Origin: JBHELG01 sp046263195
Lineage (GTDB): Bacteria; Actinomycetota; Nitriliruptoria; Nitriliruptorales; JAHWKO01
Direction of reading: 5' to 3'
Length of the DNA stretch: 64,000 nt
Assembly (NCBI GenBank): GCA_046263195.1
Contig: JBHELG010000033.1
Span: 1 to 64,000, forward strand
Below are positions 49,421-57,580 of the stretch, piece by piece. How positions within the stretch are numbered: the first letter of the stretch is position 1; the number at the start of each line of letters is the position of its first letter. The notes under the pieces were generated by a model. The model worked only from the letters and a program-made list of their open reading frames with translations, did no database searches and was not told the origin of the DNA. The translations under genes were made by a program, and so were the position numbers.

Positions 49421-50077
49421 ATGAGCGAGTACGAGCCGATCCTGCCAGGTGAGCGCTCCCGGTCGCGCGTCCGTCACATCACCGGAGTGAGCCCAACGAC
49501 TCTGTTCGACCACGACAAGATCAAGCGTGGCGTGCGTCTCATCCTCGAAGGCATCGGTGAGGACCCCGACCGCGAAGGTCTGCGTGACACCCCCGAGCGA
49601 GTCGCCCGCGAATACGACGAGATATTCGCCGGCCTGCTCGTCGACCCTCGGGACGTGCTGGCAGTCGTCTTCGAGGAGGACCACGATGAGATGGTCATGA
49701 TCCGGGACATCCCGATTCACTCCATCTGCGAGCACCACCTGCTGCCGTTCGTGGGGCGGGCCCACGTCGCTTACGTCCCGAACACACGGGGACAGATCAC
49801 CGGCCTGTCGAAGCTTGCCCGCCTGGTCGACGTCGTCGCGAAGCGCCCCACCCTCCAGGAGCGCATGACGACCAACATCGCTGACACGCTCGTCGAAATG
49901 CTCGAGCCGCGCGGGGTCCTCGTGGTCGTCGAGGCGCGCCACTACTGCATGGAGATGCGGGGGGTGCGGAAGCCCGGTTCCCAGACCGTGACGAGTGCGG
50001 TACGTGGCCTCTTCCGGGACGATCCTCGCACCCGCGCCGAGGCCATGGCCTTCATCGGCTCGCCCCGGGTCTCCTGA
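49421..50077 (+). CDS. folE: GTP cyclohydrolase I FolE
   Basis: 218 residues; GGAGA at 49411 selects ATG 49421. DREGLRDTPERVAREYDEIF, IHSICEHHLLPFVGRAHVAY (zinc Cys and His, catalytic His), ITGLSKLARLVDVVAKRPT, LQERMTTNIADTL, and VVEARHYCMEMRGVRKPGSQ (second zinc Cys) are full-length family signatures. It opens GTP to dihydroneopterin triphosphate, the first folate step. First gene of the folate series. Confidence 0.95.
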   Translation: MSEYEPILPGERSRSRVRHITGVSPTTLFDHDKIKRGVRLILEGIGEDPDREGLRDTPERVAREYDEIFAGLLVDPRDVLAVVFEEDHDEMVMIRDIPIHSICEHHLLPFVGRAHVAYVPNTRGQITGLSKLARLVDVVAKRPTLQERMTTNIADTLVEMLEPRGVLVVVEARHYCMEMRGVRKPGSQTVTSAVRGLFRDDPRTRAEAMAFIGSPRVS

Positions 50078-50096
50078 CCCGCACGAGTTCCGAGCC

Positions 50097-51248
50097 GTGG
50101 CCAGCGAAAAGATCCTCGAGGCGCCACTCGTCCGCGTCCTCGACGCCACCCTCGCCCCAGCCGGTGGACCCGTCAGGGTCAGCATCAGCCGCTTGCATGC
50201 GCCTGAACGTCTCGCCCCGGCCATGTCCGCGGCAGGCGGGCCGGTCGAGGTCAGCGACGGGCGCATCACCGCGATGGGCCTCCCATCCCGCCTCGTCGAC
50301 TGCAGCGCGGTTGAGCTCGGGTGGGCGGGCGCTCAGGCCCTCGCCGCCGCTCTCGAGAAGGCCGTCTCGGCCTGGCTCGGCGCGCCGCCCGAGCTCGTCA
50401 CCCGCGCTCGAATGCTTGACTGTTCCCGGCGGCCGGTCGTCATGGGGATCCTCAACGTCACTCCCGACTCTTTCTCCGACGGAGGTCGCTACTACGACCC
50501 GTCGCGTCATCCCCGGGCCGCGATCGAGCGGGGGCGGGAACTCGCAGCAGCCGGTGCCGACCTCGTCGACGTAGGTGGGGAATCGACCCGGCCCGGCGCG
50601 GACCCGGTGGGTGAGAAGGAGGAGCTGCGACGGGTGCTGCCGGTCGTCGAGGCACTCGCCGTCGATGGGCTCGTCATCTCGATCGACACGAGCAAGGCCC
50701 TCGTGGCGCGGGCTGCGGTCGAGGCGGGAGCGGCGATCGTCAACGACGTGACCGCCGGCAGGCACGACGCTTCGTTGCTGCCGACAGTCGCCGAACTGGG
50801 GGCGGCGTACGTGCTGATGCACATGCAGGGCACCCCTCGGACGATGCAGCGCAACCCCCTCTACAGCGACGTCGTGGCCGAGGTGTTCGATTTTCTGGGT
50901 GCGGGTCTCGAGCGGTGCGCCGGGGCCGGCATAGACCCGGTGAGGGTCGTGGTGGATCCCGGCATCGGGTTCGGCAAGACGGTCGAGCACAACCTGCGGC
51001 TGCTACGCCATGTCAGGGAGCTCACCTCCCTCGGCCGTCCGGTGCTCGTCGGCACCTCCCGCAAAAGCTTCCTCAGTCGGCTCGGCGGAGGACTAGGGGA
51101 GCACGAGCGCCTGGAAGGATCGCTCGCCACGGCGGCACTCGCCGTCGCGAATGGCGTGGCGATCGTGCGGGTCCACGACGTGCCCGAGACCGTGCAGGCG
51201 GTGCGGGTCGCCCATGCCATCGCGACCGGCACATGGTCGGACGCGTAG
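50097..51248 (+). CDS. folP: Dihydropteroate synthase FolP with N-terminal extension
   Basis: 383 residues from GTG 50097. The catalytic barrel begins near residue 115 with RPVVMGILNVTPDSFSDGGR and contains ADLVDVGGESTRPGADPV, LVISIDTSKALVARAAVEAG, IVNDVTAGRHD, YVLMHMQGTPRTMQ, VVDPGIGFGKTVEHNLRLL, LVGTSRKSFLSRL and VRVHDVPETVQAVRVAHAI: all pterin and pABA sites are intact. The first ~110 residues (VRVLDATLAPAGGPVRVSIS, VELGWAGAQALAAALEKAVS) are an extra domain absent from the ~280-residue classical enzyme; similar extended FolPs occur in some Gram-positive lineages. It follows folE by 19 nt. Confidence 0.93.
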   Translation: MASEKILEAPLVRVLDATLAPAGGPVRVSISRLHAPERLAPAMSAAGGPVEVSDGRITAMGLPSRLVDCSAVELGWAGAQALAAALEKAVSAWLGAPPELVTRARMLDCSRRPVVMGILNVTPDSFSDGGRYYDPSRHPRAAIERGRELAAAGADLVDVGGESTRPGADPVGEKEELRRVLPVVEALAVDGLVISIDTSKALVARAAVEAGAAIVNDVTAGRHDASLLPTVAELGAAYVLMHMQGTPRTMQRNPLYSDVVAEVFDFLGAGLERCAGAGIDPVRVVVDPGIGFGKTVEHNLRLLRHVRELTSLGRPVLVGTSRKSFLSRLGGGLGEHERLEGSLATAALAVANGVAIVRVHDVPETVQAVRVAHAIATGTWSDA

Positions 51249-51453
51249 GTCCAGGGGTAGCCGGATCAGGTCAGCAGCTGAAAGAGGACCGGCTGGCCGC
51301 GGTACCGAGGATGATGGTGGGCACGGAGACGTCCCGGCACCTCACGCAGCCGAGCGAGGCGCGCTTCGAGCTGGACGCCGGCGTGCCATTCCTCCTGACC
51401 GCCCCCTTGCACGTCGAGGCGCTCCCGCATTCCCTGTCCGTCCAAGGCGTACG

Positions 51454-51846
51454 ATGCGGTCCACCCGAACAGCGGACAGCACCTTGGGCCGCATCACACT
51501 GCACGGCATAGAAGTCTGGGCCAACCATGGCATTCAGCCCGAGGAGCGCCTACGCGGCCAGCCATTCCTCATCCACGTGACCATTGAGATGGACCTGTCC
51601 CAAGCGGCCGCCAGTGATGATCTGACCGCGACCATCGACTACGGGGTGCTCGCCGGGGAGATAGCCACCGCCGCCACTTCCGGCCCCTATCACCTGCTCG
51701 AGACCGTCGCCAGTCGCGTGCTCGACGTGGTACTCGCACACCCTCGCGTGACCGCGGCGGAGGTGACGATCGACAAGCCACATGCACCGCTCGATGTGCC
51801 CATCGCCGGCGTGAGCGTCACCATGCAACGCGAACGCGAGGGTTAG
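51454..51846 (+). CDS. folB: Dihydroneopterin aldolase FolB
   Basis: 130 residues. GRITLHGIEVWANHGIQPEE, RGQPFLIHVTIEMDLSQAA, TATIDYGVLAGEIATAATSG, LLETVASRVLDVVLAHPRVT and VTIDKPHAPLDVPIAGVSV are the FolB/FolX sequence with the conserved Tyr and Lys. It cleaves dihydroneopterin to hydroxymethyl-dihydropterin. The ATG at 51454 has no clear ribosome binding site, and 205 nt separate it from folP. Confidence 0.92.
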   Translation: MRSTRTADSTLGRITLHGIEVWANHGIQPEERLRGQPFLIHVTIEMDLSQAAASDDLTATIDYGVLAGEIATAATSGPYHLLETVASRVLDVVLAHPRVTAAEVTIDKPHAPLDVPIAGVSVTMQREREG

Positions 51847-51849
51847 TCC

Positions 51850-52515
51850 ATGCCATCGTGGCCCGTCAGGATGCCGGGGTGGCGCCGCCGCCACCCGGTG
51901 ACCACCTTCCTCGGACTCGGAAGCAACCTCGGTGACCGCCTCTCGAACCTCCAAACGGCCATCCGCGAACTCGACGAGCACGAGAACGTCGCCGTCGAAG
52001 CGGTCTCGGCCGTCTACGAGACCACGCCCGTCACGGGTGACCGACCCGAGTCCGACGAGGCGCGCCAGGAGCCCTACCTCAATCTCGTCGCGAGCGTGAC
52101 GACAACCTTGGCTCCACAGGAGTTGCTCCAACTCGCTCACAGAGTCGAAGCGCGACATGGCCGCAATCGGGAGCGTGAAGCGCGCTGGGGGCCGCGCACT
52201 ATCGACATCGACATTCTCCTCTACGACGATCTCACACTCGACCATCCTGACCTCACCATCCCCCATCCTCGGCTCACCGAGCGCGCCTTCGTGCTCGTCC
52301 CACTCGCGGAGGTGATGCCACCGGGCGCGAGACTGCCGGATGACACGACGGTAACGGGTCACCTCGCCCGACTCGCCCCGATCACCGGCGTCGATTTCCA
52401 CGTCCGTCTCGTCGAGGGGCCGGGTACGAGCGCTGAACCGCTGAGGAGACGACCAGGGGGCCCCGTAGGCGGCGCGCCTCGGCTTGGATCGATGCATGCG
52501 GGGGGAGAGCAATGA
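51850..52515 (+). CDS. folK: 2-amino-4-hydroxy-6-hydroxymethyldihydropteridine pyrophosphokinase FolK
   Basis: 221 residues from ATG 51850, or 205 from GTG 51898, which would begin directly with the conserved TTFLGLGSNLGDRLSNLQ. VYETTPVTGDRPE, PYLNLVASVTTTLAPQELL, RVEARHGRNREREARWGPRT and the metal-binding IDIDILLYDDLTLDHPDLTI, PHPRLTERAFVLVPLAEV are complete. It transfers pyrophosphate from ATP to the pterin before FolP. A tail of about 45 residues past the usual end is Gly/Pro-rich. ATGA overlap with the next gene. Confidence 0.93.
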   Translation: MPSWPVRMPGWRRRHPVTTFLGLGSNLGDRLSNLQTAIRELDEHENVAVEAVSAVYETTPVTGDRPESDEARQEPYLNLVASVTTTLAPQELLQLAHRVEARHGRNREREARWGPRTIDIDILLYDDLTLDHPDLTIPHPRLTERAFVLVPLAEVMPPGARLPDDTTVTGHLARLAPITGVDFHVRLVEGPGTSAEPLRRRPGGPVGGAPRLGSMHAGGEQ

Positions 52516-53507
52516 TCGCCCAGCGCAGGGGGGACCAGCCGGGCAGCTGCGGGCGCCAGGGGAGAGACGCTCGAGCCCCCGGGGGACTGCCACCGGGCCG
52601 GGTCGCAATCATCGGCCCTGGCCGGCTCGGCACGGTTCTCGCGGCTGGGCTCGCCGAGGCCGGGCATACGATCGGCTCGGCCGGCGGAGGTGGCGAGGCC
52701 GCCCGGGCCCGCTTCCGCTCGCGATTTCCCGCCGCTGTGACCGTCGCAGACCCGGCCGCCGCGGTAGTCGGGGCCGACCTCGTCGTTGTCTCAACCCCTG
52801 ACGACGCGGTTGAGTCCGTCGTCACCGCCTTGGTCCGAGGCGGCGCGATACACGCGGGACAGCGGGTCGTACATGTGGCGGGGTCGTTGGGCCTCGGGCC
52901 GCTGCGCCGCGCCGAGCTTTCAGGGGCCCGTGTCGCCGCCTGCCATCCCGCCCAGACCGTCCCGAACGTCGACGCTGCCCCCGACGTACTTCTGGGGGCC
53001 TCGTGGGCCGTCACCGCCTCGCACGACAACCGCGGCTGGGCGCACGCCTTCGTCACTCACCTCGGTGGCATTCCTCACGACGTCGCAGACGGCCGGCGGG
53101 CGCTCTACCACGCTGCCCTGGTGGTGGGGTCGAATGCGGTCGGCGCCGCCGTGTCGGTCGCTCGTCAGCTTCTACTCGCGGCCGGTAGCGACGAACCTGC
53201 CATTTTCCTCGCCGGGCTCACGCGCGAGAGCGTCGACAACGTGCTGGCCCGCGGGGCGGCGGCGATCACGGGACCGGTCGCGCGAGCCGACGTTGAGACG
53301 CTGCGACGCCATCTGGAGGCGCTCGAGGCGGAGATGCCCCTGCTCGCCCCCGCTTACCGGGCGCTGAGCTTGGTCATCCTCGGCCAGGTCCGGGCCCGGC
53401 TCGATCTCGAGGAGGCCCAAGCCGTCGAGGCTGCCCTCGCCTCCGATAGCGCCTCGTCCTGCTCACGGCCCACCAACTCAGGCCACAGCCAAACGGGAGA
53501 AGGGTAG
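52512..53507 (+). CDS. Rossmann-like plus DUF2520 domain protein
   Basis: 331 residues. After a basic ~28-residue leader the dinucleotide site is VAIIGPGRLGTVLAAGLAEA; VSTPDDAVESVVTALVRGG and VVHVAGSLGLGPLRRAELSG follow. The C-terminal DUF2520 part has VAACHPAQTVPNVDAAPDVL, ALYHAALVVGSNAVGAAVS and RADVETLRRHLEAL. Members sit before panC in many bacteria and resemble ketopantoate or 6-phosphogluconate dehydrogenase-type folds; a reductase role in pantothenate synthesis is suggested by position but not shown. Confidence 0.85.
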   Translation: MIAQRRGDQPGSCGRQGRDARAPGGLPPGRVAIIGPGRLGTVLAAGLAEAGHTIGSAGGGGEAARARFRSRFPAAVTVADPAAAVVGADLVVVSTPDDAVESVVTALVRGGAIHAGQRVVHVAGSLGLGPLRRAELSGARVAACHPAQTVPNVDAAPDVLLGASWAVTASHDNRGWAHAFVTHLGGIPHDVADGRRALYHAALVVGSNAVGAAVSVARQLLLAAGSDEPAIFLAGLTRESVDNVLARGAAAITGPVARADVETLRRHLEALEAEMPLLAPAYRALSLVILGQVRARLDLEEAQAVEAALASDSASSCSRPTNSGHSQTGEG

Positions 53508-53509
53508 TC

Positions 53510-54622
53510 GTGGAGCGCACCGCCTACGCCTACGACCCTCGCTTCCTCCTTCACGATACGGGCATGGACGAGGTCCGCCTCCCTTCGGGCCACGTCCTCG
53601 ACCCAGACCCTCACCCCTCGAGCATGCGCATCATCCGCCGAACCGCCCAGCTCGTCGCGCATTCGGGCCTGCTCAGCGACCTCATCGAGCTGCCGGCCCG
53701 TCCCGCCTCGGAGGAACAGCTCGTGTTGTGCCACAGCCCGGGATACGTCGCCGAGGTGCGGCGCATAACGGAGGGAGGCGGGGGCCTGCTGCCCGGACGC
53801 ATCCCGGTCACCCGCGGCTCCTGGGATGCGGCCCTGCTCGCGGCTGGCACCGCCGTCGCCCTCACGAACGCGGTGCTCGACGGCATCGTCCAGCATGCGT
53901 TCGGGCTGGTACGACCACCAGGCCACCACGCCACCGCGACGAGCCCCATGGGCTACTGCATCTTCAACAACGTGGCGATCGCAGCTCGTCATGCCCGCCA
54001 GGAACGACACGTCCGCCGCGTCGCCATCATCGACTGGGACGTGCATCACGGCAACGGGACGCAGGAAACCTTCTGGAACGAACCCGACGTGCTGTTCTTG
54101 TCCCTGCACCAGGAGAACTGGTTCCCGGTCGGTTCGGGCTCGGCGGAGGAGGTAGGGGGGCCCGGCGCCGAGGGCACCACGGTGAACGTTCCACTTCCAG
54201 CGGGCACCGGCGACCGCTGTTACGCACGGGCACTCGACGAAATCGTCGCGCCGATCGTGCGCCAGTTCCGCCCGGAGCTCATTCTCGTCTCGGCAGGACA
54301 AGACGCGAGCATCGTCGACCCGCTCGGACGCATGGTTGTCACGAGCCAGGGCTTCCGAGAGATGGCGTGCCGGGTCCGTGAGCTGGCGATCGAGGTGTGT
54401 GGCGGGCGGCTCGTGGTTCTGCAGGAGGGCGGCTACTCGCCCGGCTACACCCCGTTTTGCACGCTCGCGGTTCTCGAAGGCATCGCCGACGTTCGCACCG
54501 AGGTGGTCGACCCTGTGGTCGGCGGACGGACGCTCAAGAAGGTCACAGTCGAGCTGCGACGCGAGCAGGAGGAGGCGGTGGAGCACGCGAAGGGGGTGCA
54601 GTCGCCTTACTGGGACCTGTGA
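53510..54622 (+). CDS. Histone deacetylase family (acetoin utilization-like) deacetylase
   Basis: 370 residues from GTG 53510. The zinc amidohydrolase signature is complete: FGLVRPPGHHATATSPMGY (His-His near residue 138), VAIIDWDVHHGNGTQETFW (Asp-x-His near 175), LILVSAGQDASIVDPLGRM (Asp ligand), and VVLQEGGYSPGYT. Bacterial members deacetylate polyamines, acetyl-CoA synthetase or other small substrates. It is wedged between the DUF2520 gene and panC with a GTG/TGA overlap to panC, which is not the usual composition of this operon. Confidence 0.9.
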   Translation: MERTAYAYDPRFLLHDTGMDEVRLPSGHVLDPDPHPSSMRIIRRTAQLVAHSGLLSDLIELPARPASEEQLVLCHSPGYVAEVRRITEGGGGLLPGRIPVTRGSWDAALLAAGTAVALTNAVLDGIVQHAFGLVRPPGHHATATSPMGYCIFNNVAIAARHARQERHVRRVAIIDWDVHHGNGTQETFWNEPDVLFLSLHQENWFPVGSGSAEEVGGPGAEGTTVNVPLPAGTGDRCYARALDEIVAPIVRQFRPELILVSAGQDASIVDPLGRMVVTSQGFREMACRVRELAIEVCGGRLVVLQEGGYSPGYTPFCTLAVLEGIADVRTEVVDPVVGGRTLKKVTVELRREQEEAVEHAKGVQSPYWDL

Positions 54623-55677
54623 AAAGGGTCCACACCGTGGCGCAGCTGCGGGCGACGGTTGCAGGTGTCCGGTCGCAGGGCGGGAGCGTCGCCCTCGTCC
54701 CGACCATGGGTGCGCTTCATGCCGGCCATCTCGCTCTCGTGCGAAGTGCCCGCGAATACGTCGGCGAAAGTGTGCAACGACCCGCCGTGGTCCCCAGTGG
54801 CACGACCGGGACCGGGTACGTGGTGGTGTCGATCTTCGTGAACCCCCTGCAATTCGCGCCGCACGAGGACTACGAGCTCTATCCACGGGACCTCCTGACG
54901 GACGAGGCGAGGCTGGAGAGTCTCGCGGAATCCGCGCCTGATCTCGTCTACGCCCCGAGTCTGTCCGAGATGTACCCTCGTGCGCCCCTCACCACCGTAT
55001 CGGTCGCCCAGCTCGGGCAGCGGATGGAAGGTGCTGCCCGGCCAGGTCACTTCGAGGGCGTATGCCTCGTCGTGAGCAAGTTGCTCCACCAGGTCGAACC
55101 TGATCTGGTCTTGTTCGGGCGCAAGGACTACCAACAGCTCCAGGTCGTACGCCGCATGACCGGCGACCTGGACCTGCGAGCGAAGGTGATCGGGGTCCAT
55201 ACCGTCCGCGAGCCGGACGGGCTCGCCATGAGCAGCCGAAACGCTTTTCTCTCCGGAGCTGATCGTCAGGCGGCCCGCTGCCTGTCGCAGGCCCTCGCCG
55301 CAGCAGTGAGGTCGGCCCACGAGACACGTGCCACGAAACAGGCGCCTGACCCCGAGGTGCTGCGTGCTACGACGCTCGCTACCATCCGCGACGAGCCACG
55401 TGCGCGTGTCGACTATGTCGAGGTCGCCGACCCCGACACGTTGGCACCCCCCGACGAGGAACGCGGGGAGGTTTCCAGCGAAGCCGGCCACGCGCGGGGC
55501 CCGACCGCGCCCACGCCGGAGCTTCGCGGAGAGCCGCACCGAGGACAGGAGCTTGTGACAACCGACCACCAGCTTCTCGTTGCCGTCGCCGTCCACATCG
55601 GCCAGACCAGGCTGATCGACAACGTGGTGGTCGGAGACCTCGAAGACGAGCGGCGCCTTCTCGAGGCGACAAGCTGA
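54619..55677 (+). CDS. panC: Pantothenate synthetase PanC with two insertions
   Basis: 352 residues from the GTG overlapping the previous stop. ALVPTMGALHAGHLALVRSA (HIGH-like), VVVSIFVNPLQFAPHEDYEL, YPRDLLTDEARL, HFEGVCLVVSKLLHQVEPD, LFGRKDYQQLQVVRRMTGDL, VREPDGLAMSSRNAFLS and the C-terminal LIDNVVVGDL identify PanC, which joins pantoate and beta-alanine. Two segments are foreign to the family: about 16 extra residues after VRSAREYVGE (RPAVVPSGTTGTG) and about 40 residues between VADPDTLAPPD and LLVAVAVHIGQTRL. Both lie at surface loops, and the active-site motifs are intact. Confidence 0.92.
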   Translation: MKRVHTVAQLRATVAGVRSQGGSVALVPTMGALHAGHLALVRSAREYVGESVQRPAVVPSGTTGTGYVVVSIFVNPLQFAPHEDYELYPRDLLTDEARLESLAESAPDLVYAPSLSEMYPRAPLTTVSVAQLGQRMEGAARPGHFEGVCLVVSKLLHQVEPDLVLFGRKDYQQLQVVRRMTGDLDLRAKVIGVHTVREPDGLAMSSRNAFLSGADRQAARCLSQALAAAVRSAHETRATKQAPDPEVLRATTLATIRDEPRARVDYVEVADPDTLAPPDEERGEVSSEAGHARGPTAPTPELRGEPHRGQELVTTDHQLLVAVAVHIGQTRLIDNVVVGDLEDERRLLEATS

Positions 55678-55750
55678 CGCGCGGGGAGCTGCCCCGCCGG
55701 TTGGAACCGTCCCTCCGGGATGCCCGGAGCCGGAACGACACGGAGAAGCC

Positions 55751-56209
55751 ATGCGCCGCACCATGATGAAGTCGAAGATCCATCGTGCAACGGCGACGGA
55801 AGCGAACCTTCACTACATGGGCTCGGTTACCCTCGACGCTGCACTCATGGAACAGGCCGATCTCTTGGCCTATGAGAAGGTTCAGGTCGTCAATCTCTCG
55901 AACGGAGCGCGGTTCGAGACCTACGCCATCGAAGGGAAGCGCGGCTCGGGCACGCTGACCCTGAACGGCGCCGCCGCTCGCCTGGTCCACCCCGGGGACG
56001 AGCTCATCCTCATCAGCTACGCGGAGTTCGAGGACGAGGAGGCGCGGCGGCACAACCCGACGGTTGTGTTCGTCGACGAATACAACCGTGTGACCCGAAT
56101 CGGCAGCGAGGCCTCTGGGAGTGTAAAGGCCTGGGATTGGTCCCCCCAAGACCGCGACATGCTCGCCCACCCCGACGGTATGAGAGCCCAAGAGCCCGAC
56201 TTGGGGTAG
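55751..56209 (+). CDS. panD: Aspartate 1-decarboxylase PanD proenzyme
   Basis: 152 residues. MMKSKIHRATATEANLHYMG followed by SVTLD gives the Gly24-Ser25 self-cleavage site that yields the pyruvoyl group. YEKVQVVNLSNGARFETYAI, GSGTLTLNGAAARLVHPGDE, LILISYAEFEDEEA and TVVFVDEYNRVTRIG complete the core. It makes beta-alanine for PanC. About 30 residues beyond the usual ~125 form a polar tail. Confidence 0.95.
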   Translation: MRRTMMKSKIHRATATEANLHYMGSVTLDAALMEQADLLAYEKVQVVNLSNGARFETYAIEGKRGSGTLTLNGAAARLVHPGDELILISYAEFEDEEARRHNPTVVFVDEYNRVTRIGSEASGSVKAWDWSPQDRDMLAHPDGMRAQEPDLG

Positions 56210-56311
56210 AGGTCGTAGTAACAGCCTTGGGAGCTGGAAGTCGTAGCAACGATCTCGACCTCGCAAGGTGGAGACTGGGAGCTGGAGGACGTGGTAACGG
56301 TCTTGGGCCTG
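56209..56311 (+). repeat. Three degenerate direct repeats between panD and nadC
   Basis: Segments beginning GTCGTAGTAAC (56212), GTCGTAGCAAC (56240) and ACGTGGTAACGG (56289) repeat, and two are followed by TTGGGAGCTGGA or CTGGGAGCTGGA (ending 56238 and 56286), the third by CTTGGGCCTG. The array starts at the panD stop codon and lies in the 190-nt gap. No protein-coding or tRNA explanation is apparent. Confidence 0.5.
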
Positions 56312-56399
56312 TATGGCGGGAGGGCCTGAATAGGTGCGGTGGCGTAGGGAACGACACGATCAGGCCGGGCCCGACGTTCCCGAGGAGACGGCTAACAGC

Positions 56400-57578
56400 G
56401 TGATCCCACCGCGGTCGGCCCCACCGCACGTGCCAATCCGCCTCGCCCCGGAACTTCTCGCCCGAGACTGTCGCCGGGCGGTCGCACGGGCGCTCGCCGA
56501 GGATCTCGGTTCGGACGGTGACATCACCTCACATGCGTGCGTACCCGCCGGGATGCAGGGGGCCGCGAACGTCATCGCGCGAGGTCGGGGCGTCATTGCG
56601 GGGCTCACCGCAGTCAACGAGACGTTCGCTCAGGTGGACGACCGCGTCGTGGTGGTCACCGAGGTTTCTGACGGGGATGAAGTAGAGGCGGGGGCGGTTG
56701 TCGCCCGGGTACAAGGGCCCCTCCGCTCGATCCTCACTGCTGAGCGGACCGTGCTGAACCTCCTCGGTCATCTCTCCGGCATAGCCACGGTCACCCGAGC
56801 CTTCGTTGACCTCGTGCGCGACACCGGCTGTATCGTGCGGGACACCCGCAAGACTCTGCCCGGACTACGCCTGCTCGAGAAGGCCGCGGTCATCGCCGGC
56901 GGAGGAATGAGCCACAGGATCGGCCTCCACGACGCCGTGCTGGTCAAGGACAGCCACATCGTCGCCACCGGGGGAGTCGGGGCTGCAACACGAAGCGCCC
57001 TTGCCCGGGCTGGCGACCGCCCTGTGCAGGTGGAGGTCACGACACCACAGGAGGTTGACGAGGCGATCGCGGCTGGGGCGAGAGACCTGCTCATCGACAA
57101 CGTCAGCCCGGAGGAGTTTGGGCAGGTGGTCGCCGTCGTGGCAGGCCGGGCCGGCATCGAAGCCTCGGGCGGCATCACCCTCGCCAATGTCCGGTCCTAC
57201 GCCGAAGCAGGCGCCGACCGGGTCGCGGTCGGAGCACTGACACATTCCGCACCGTGGCTCGATGTCGCTCTCGAGCTGGACGGGACCTCGCTGCGATCTG
57301 CCTTCTCCGGGCTTGCTACCCAGGAGACCGGGACAGAGTTCAACGCTGACGAGGAGGAGATCGAGACGATCCTTGTCCCCGACCTCCAACCGCGCGAGCA
57401 CGACCTGGCTCCTGTGGCCCCTGAACCGGATCCGGCGGGTCCGGTCACCCTGGTGGAGGACATACGTGAGGTACCTCTATCCGATTTGGAGGATCTGGAC
57501 GAGGAGGACGTCTACGACGAGGAGGAGCCCGAACGCACAGGCGAGGAGGCCGATGGTCCCAACCAGACGGCGGGCTGA
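56400..57578 (+). CDS. nadC: Nicotinate-nucleotide pyrophosphorylase (quinolinate PRTase) NadC with acidic C-terminal tail
   Basis: 392 residues from GTG 56400 (GAGGAG 12 nt before). ALAEDLGSDGDITSHACVPA, LTAERTVLNLLGHLSGIATV, IVRDTRKTLPGLRLLEKAAV, GGGMSHRIGLHDAVLVKDSH, VEVTTPQEVDEAIAAGARDL, LLIDNVSPEEFGQVV, IEASGGITLANVRSYAEAGA and DRVAVGALTHSAPWLDVALE are the complete enzyme (about 20-300). It converts quinolinate and PRPP to nicotinate mononucleotide. Some 90 further residues form a strongly acidic tail (DLEDLDEEDVYDEEEPE), not a family feature. The upstream nadA/nadB genes are not in the window. Confidence 0.93.
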   Translation: MIPPRSAPPHVPIRLAPELLARDCRRAVARALAEDLGSDGDITSHACVPAGMQGAANVIARGRGVIAGLTAVNETFAQVDDRVVVVTEVSDGDEVEAGAVVARVQGPLRSILTAERTVLNLLGHLSGIATVTRAFVDLVRDTGCIVRDTRKTLPGLRLLEKAAVIAGGGMSHRIGLHDAVLVKDSHIVATGGVGAATRSALARAGDRPVQVEVTTPQEVDEAIAAGARDLLIDNVSPEEFGQVVAVVAGRAGIEASGGITLANVRSYAEAGADRVAVGALTHSAPWLDVALELDGTSLRSAFSGLATQETGTEFNADEEEIETILVPDLQPREHDLAPVAPEPDPAGPVTLVEDIREVPLSDLEDLDEEDVYDEEEPERTGEEADGPNQTAG

Positions 57579-57580
57579 GC

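Noticed and set aside
51312..51511. Possible small ORF (MMVGTETSRHLTQPSEARFE) between folP and folB
   Set aside because: It runs through the folB start in another frame, has no clear ribosome binding site and no known relative; not enough to call a gene.
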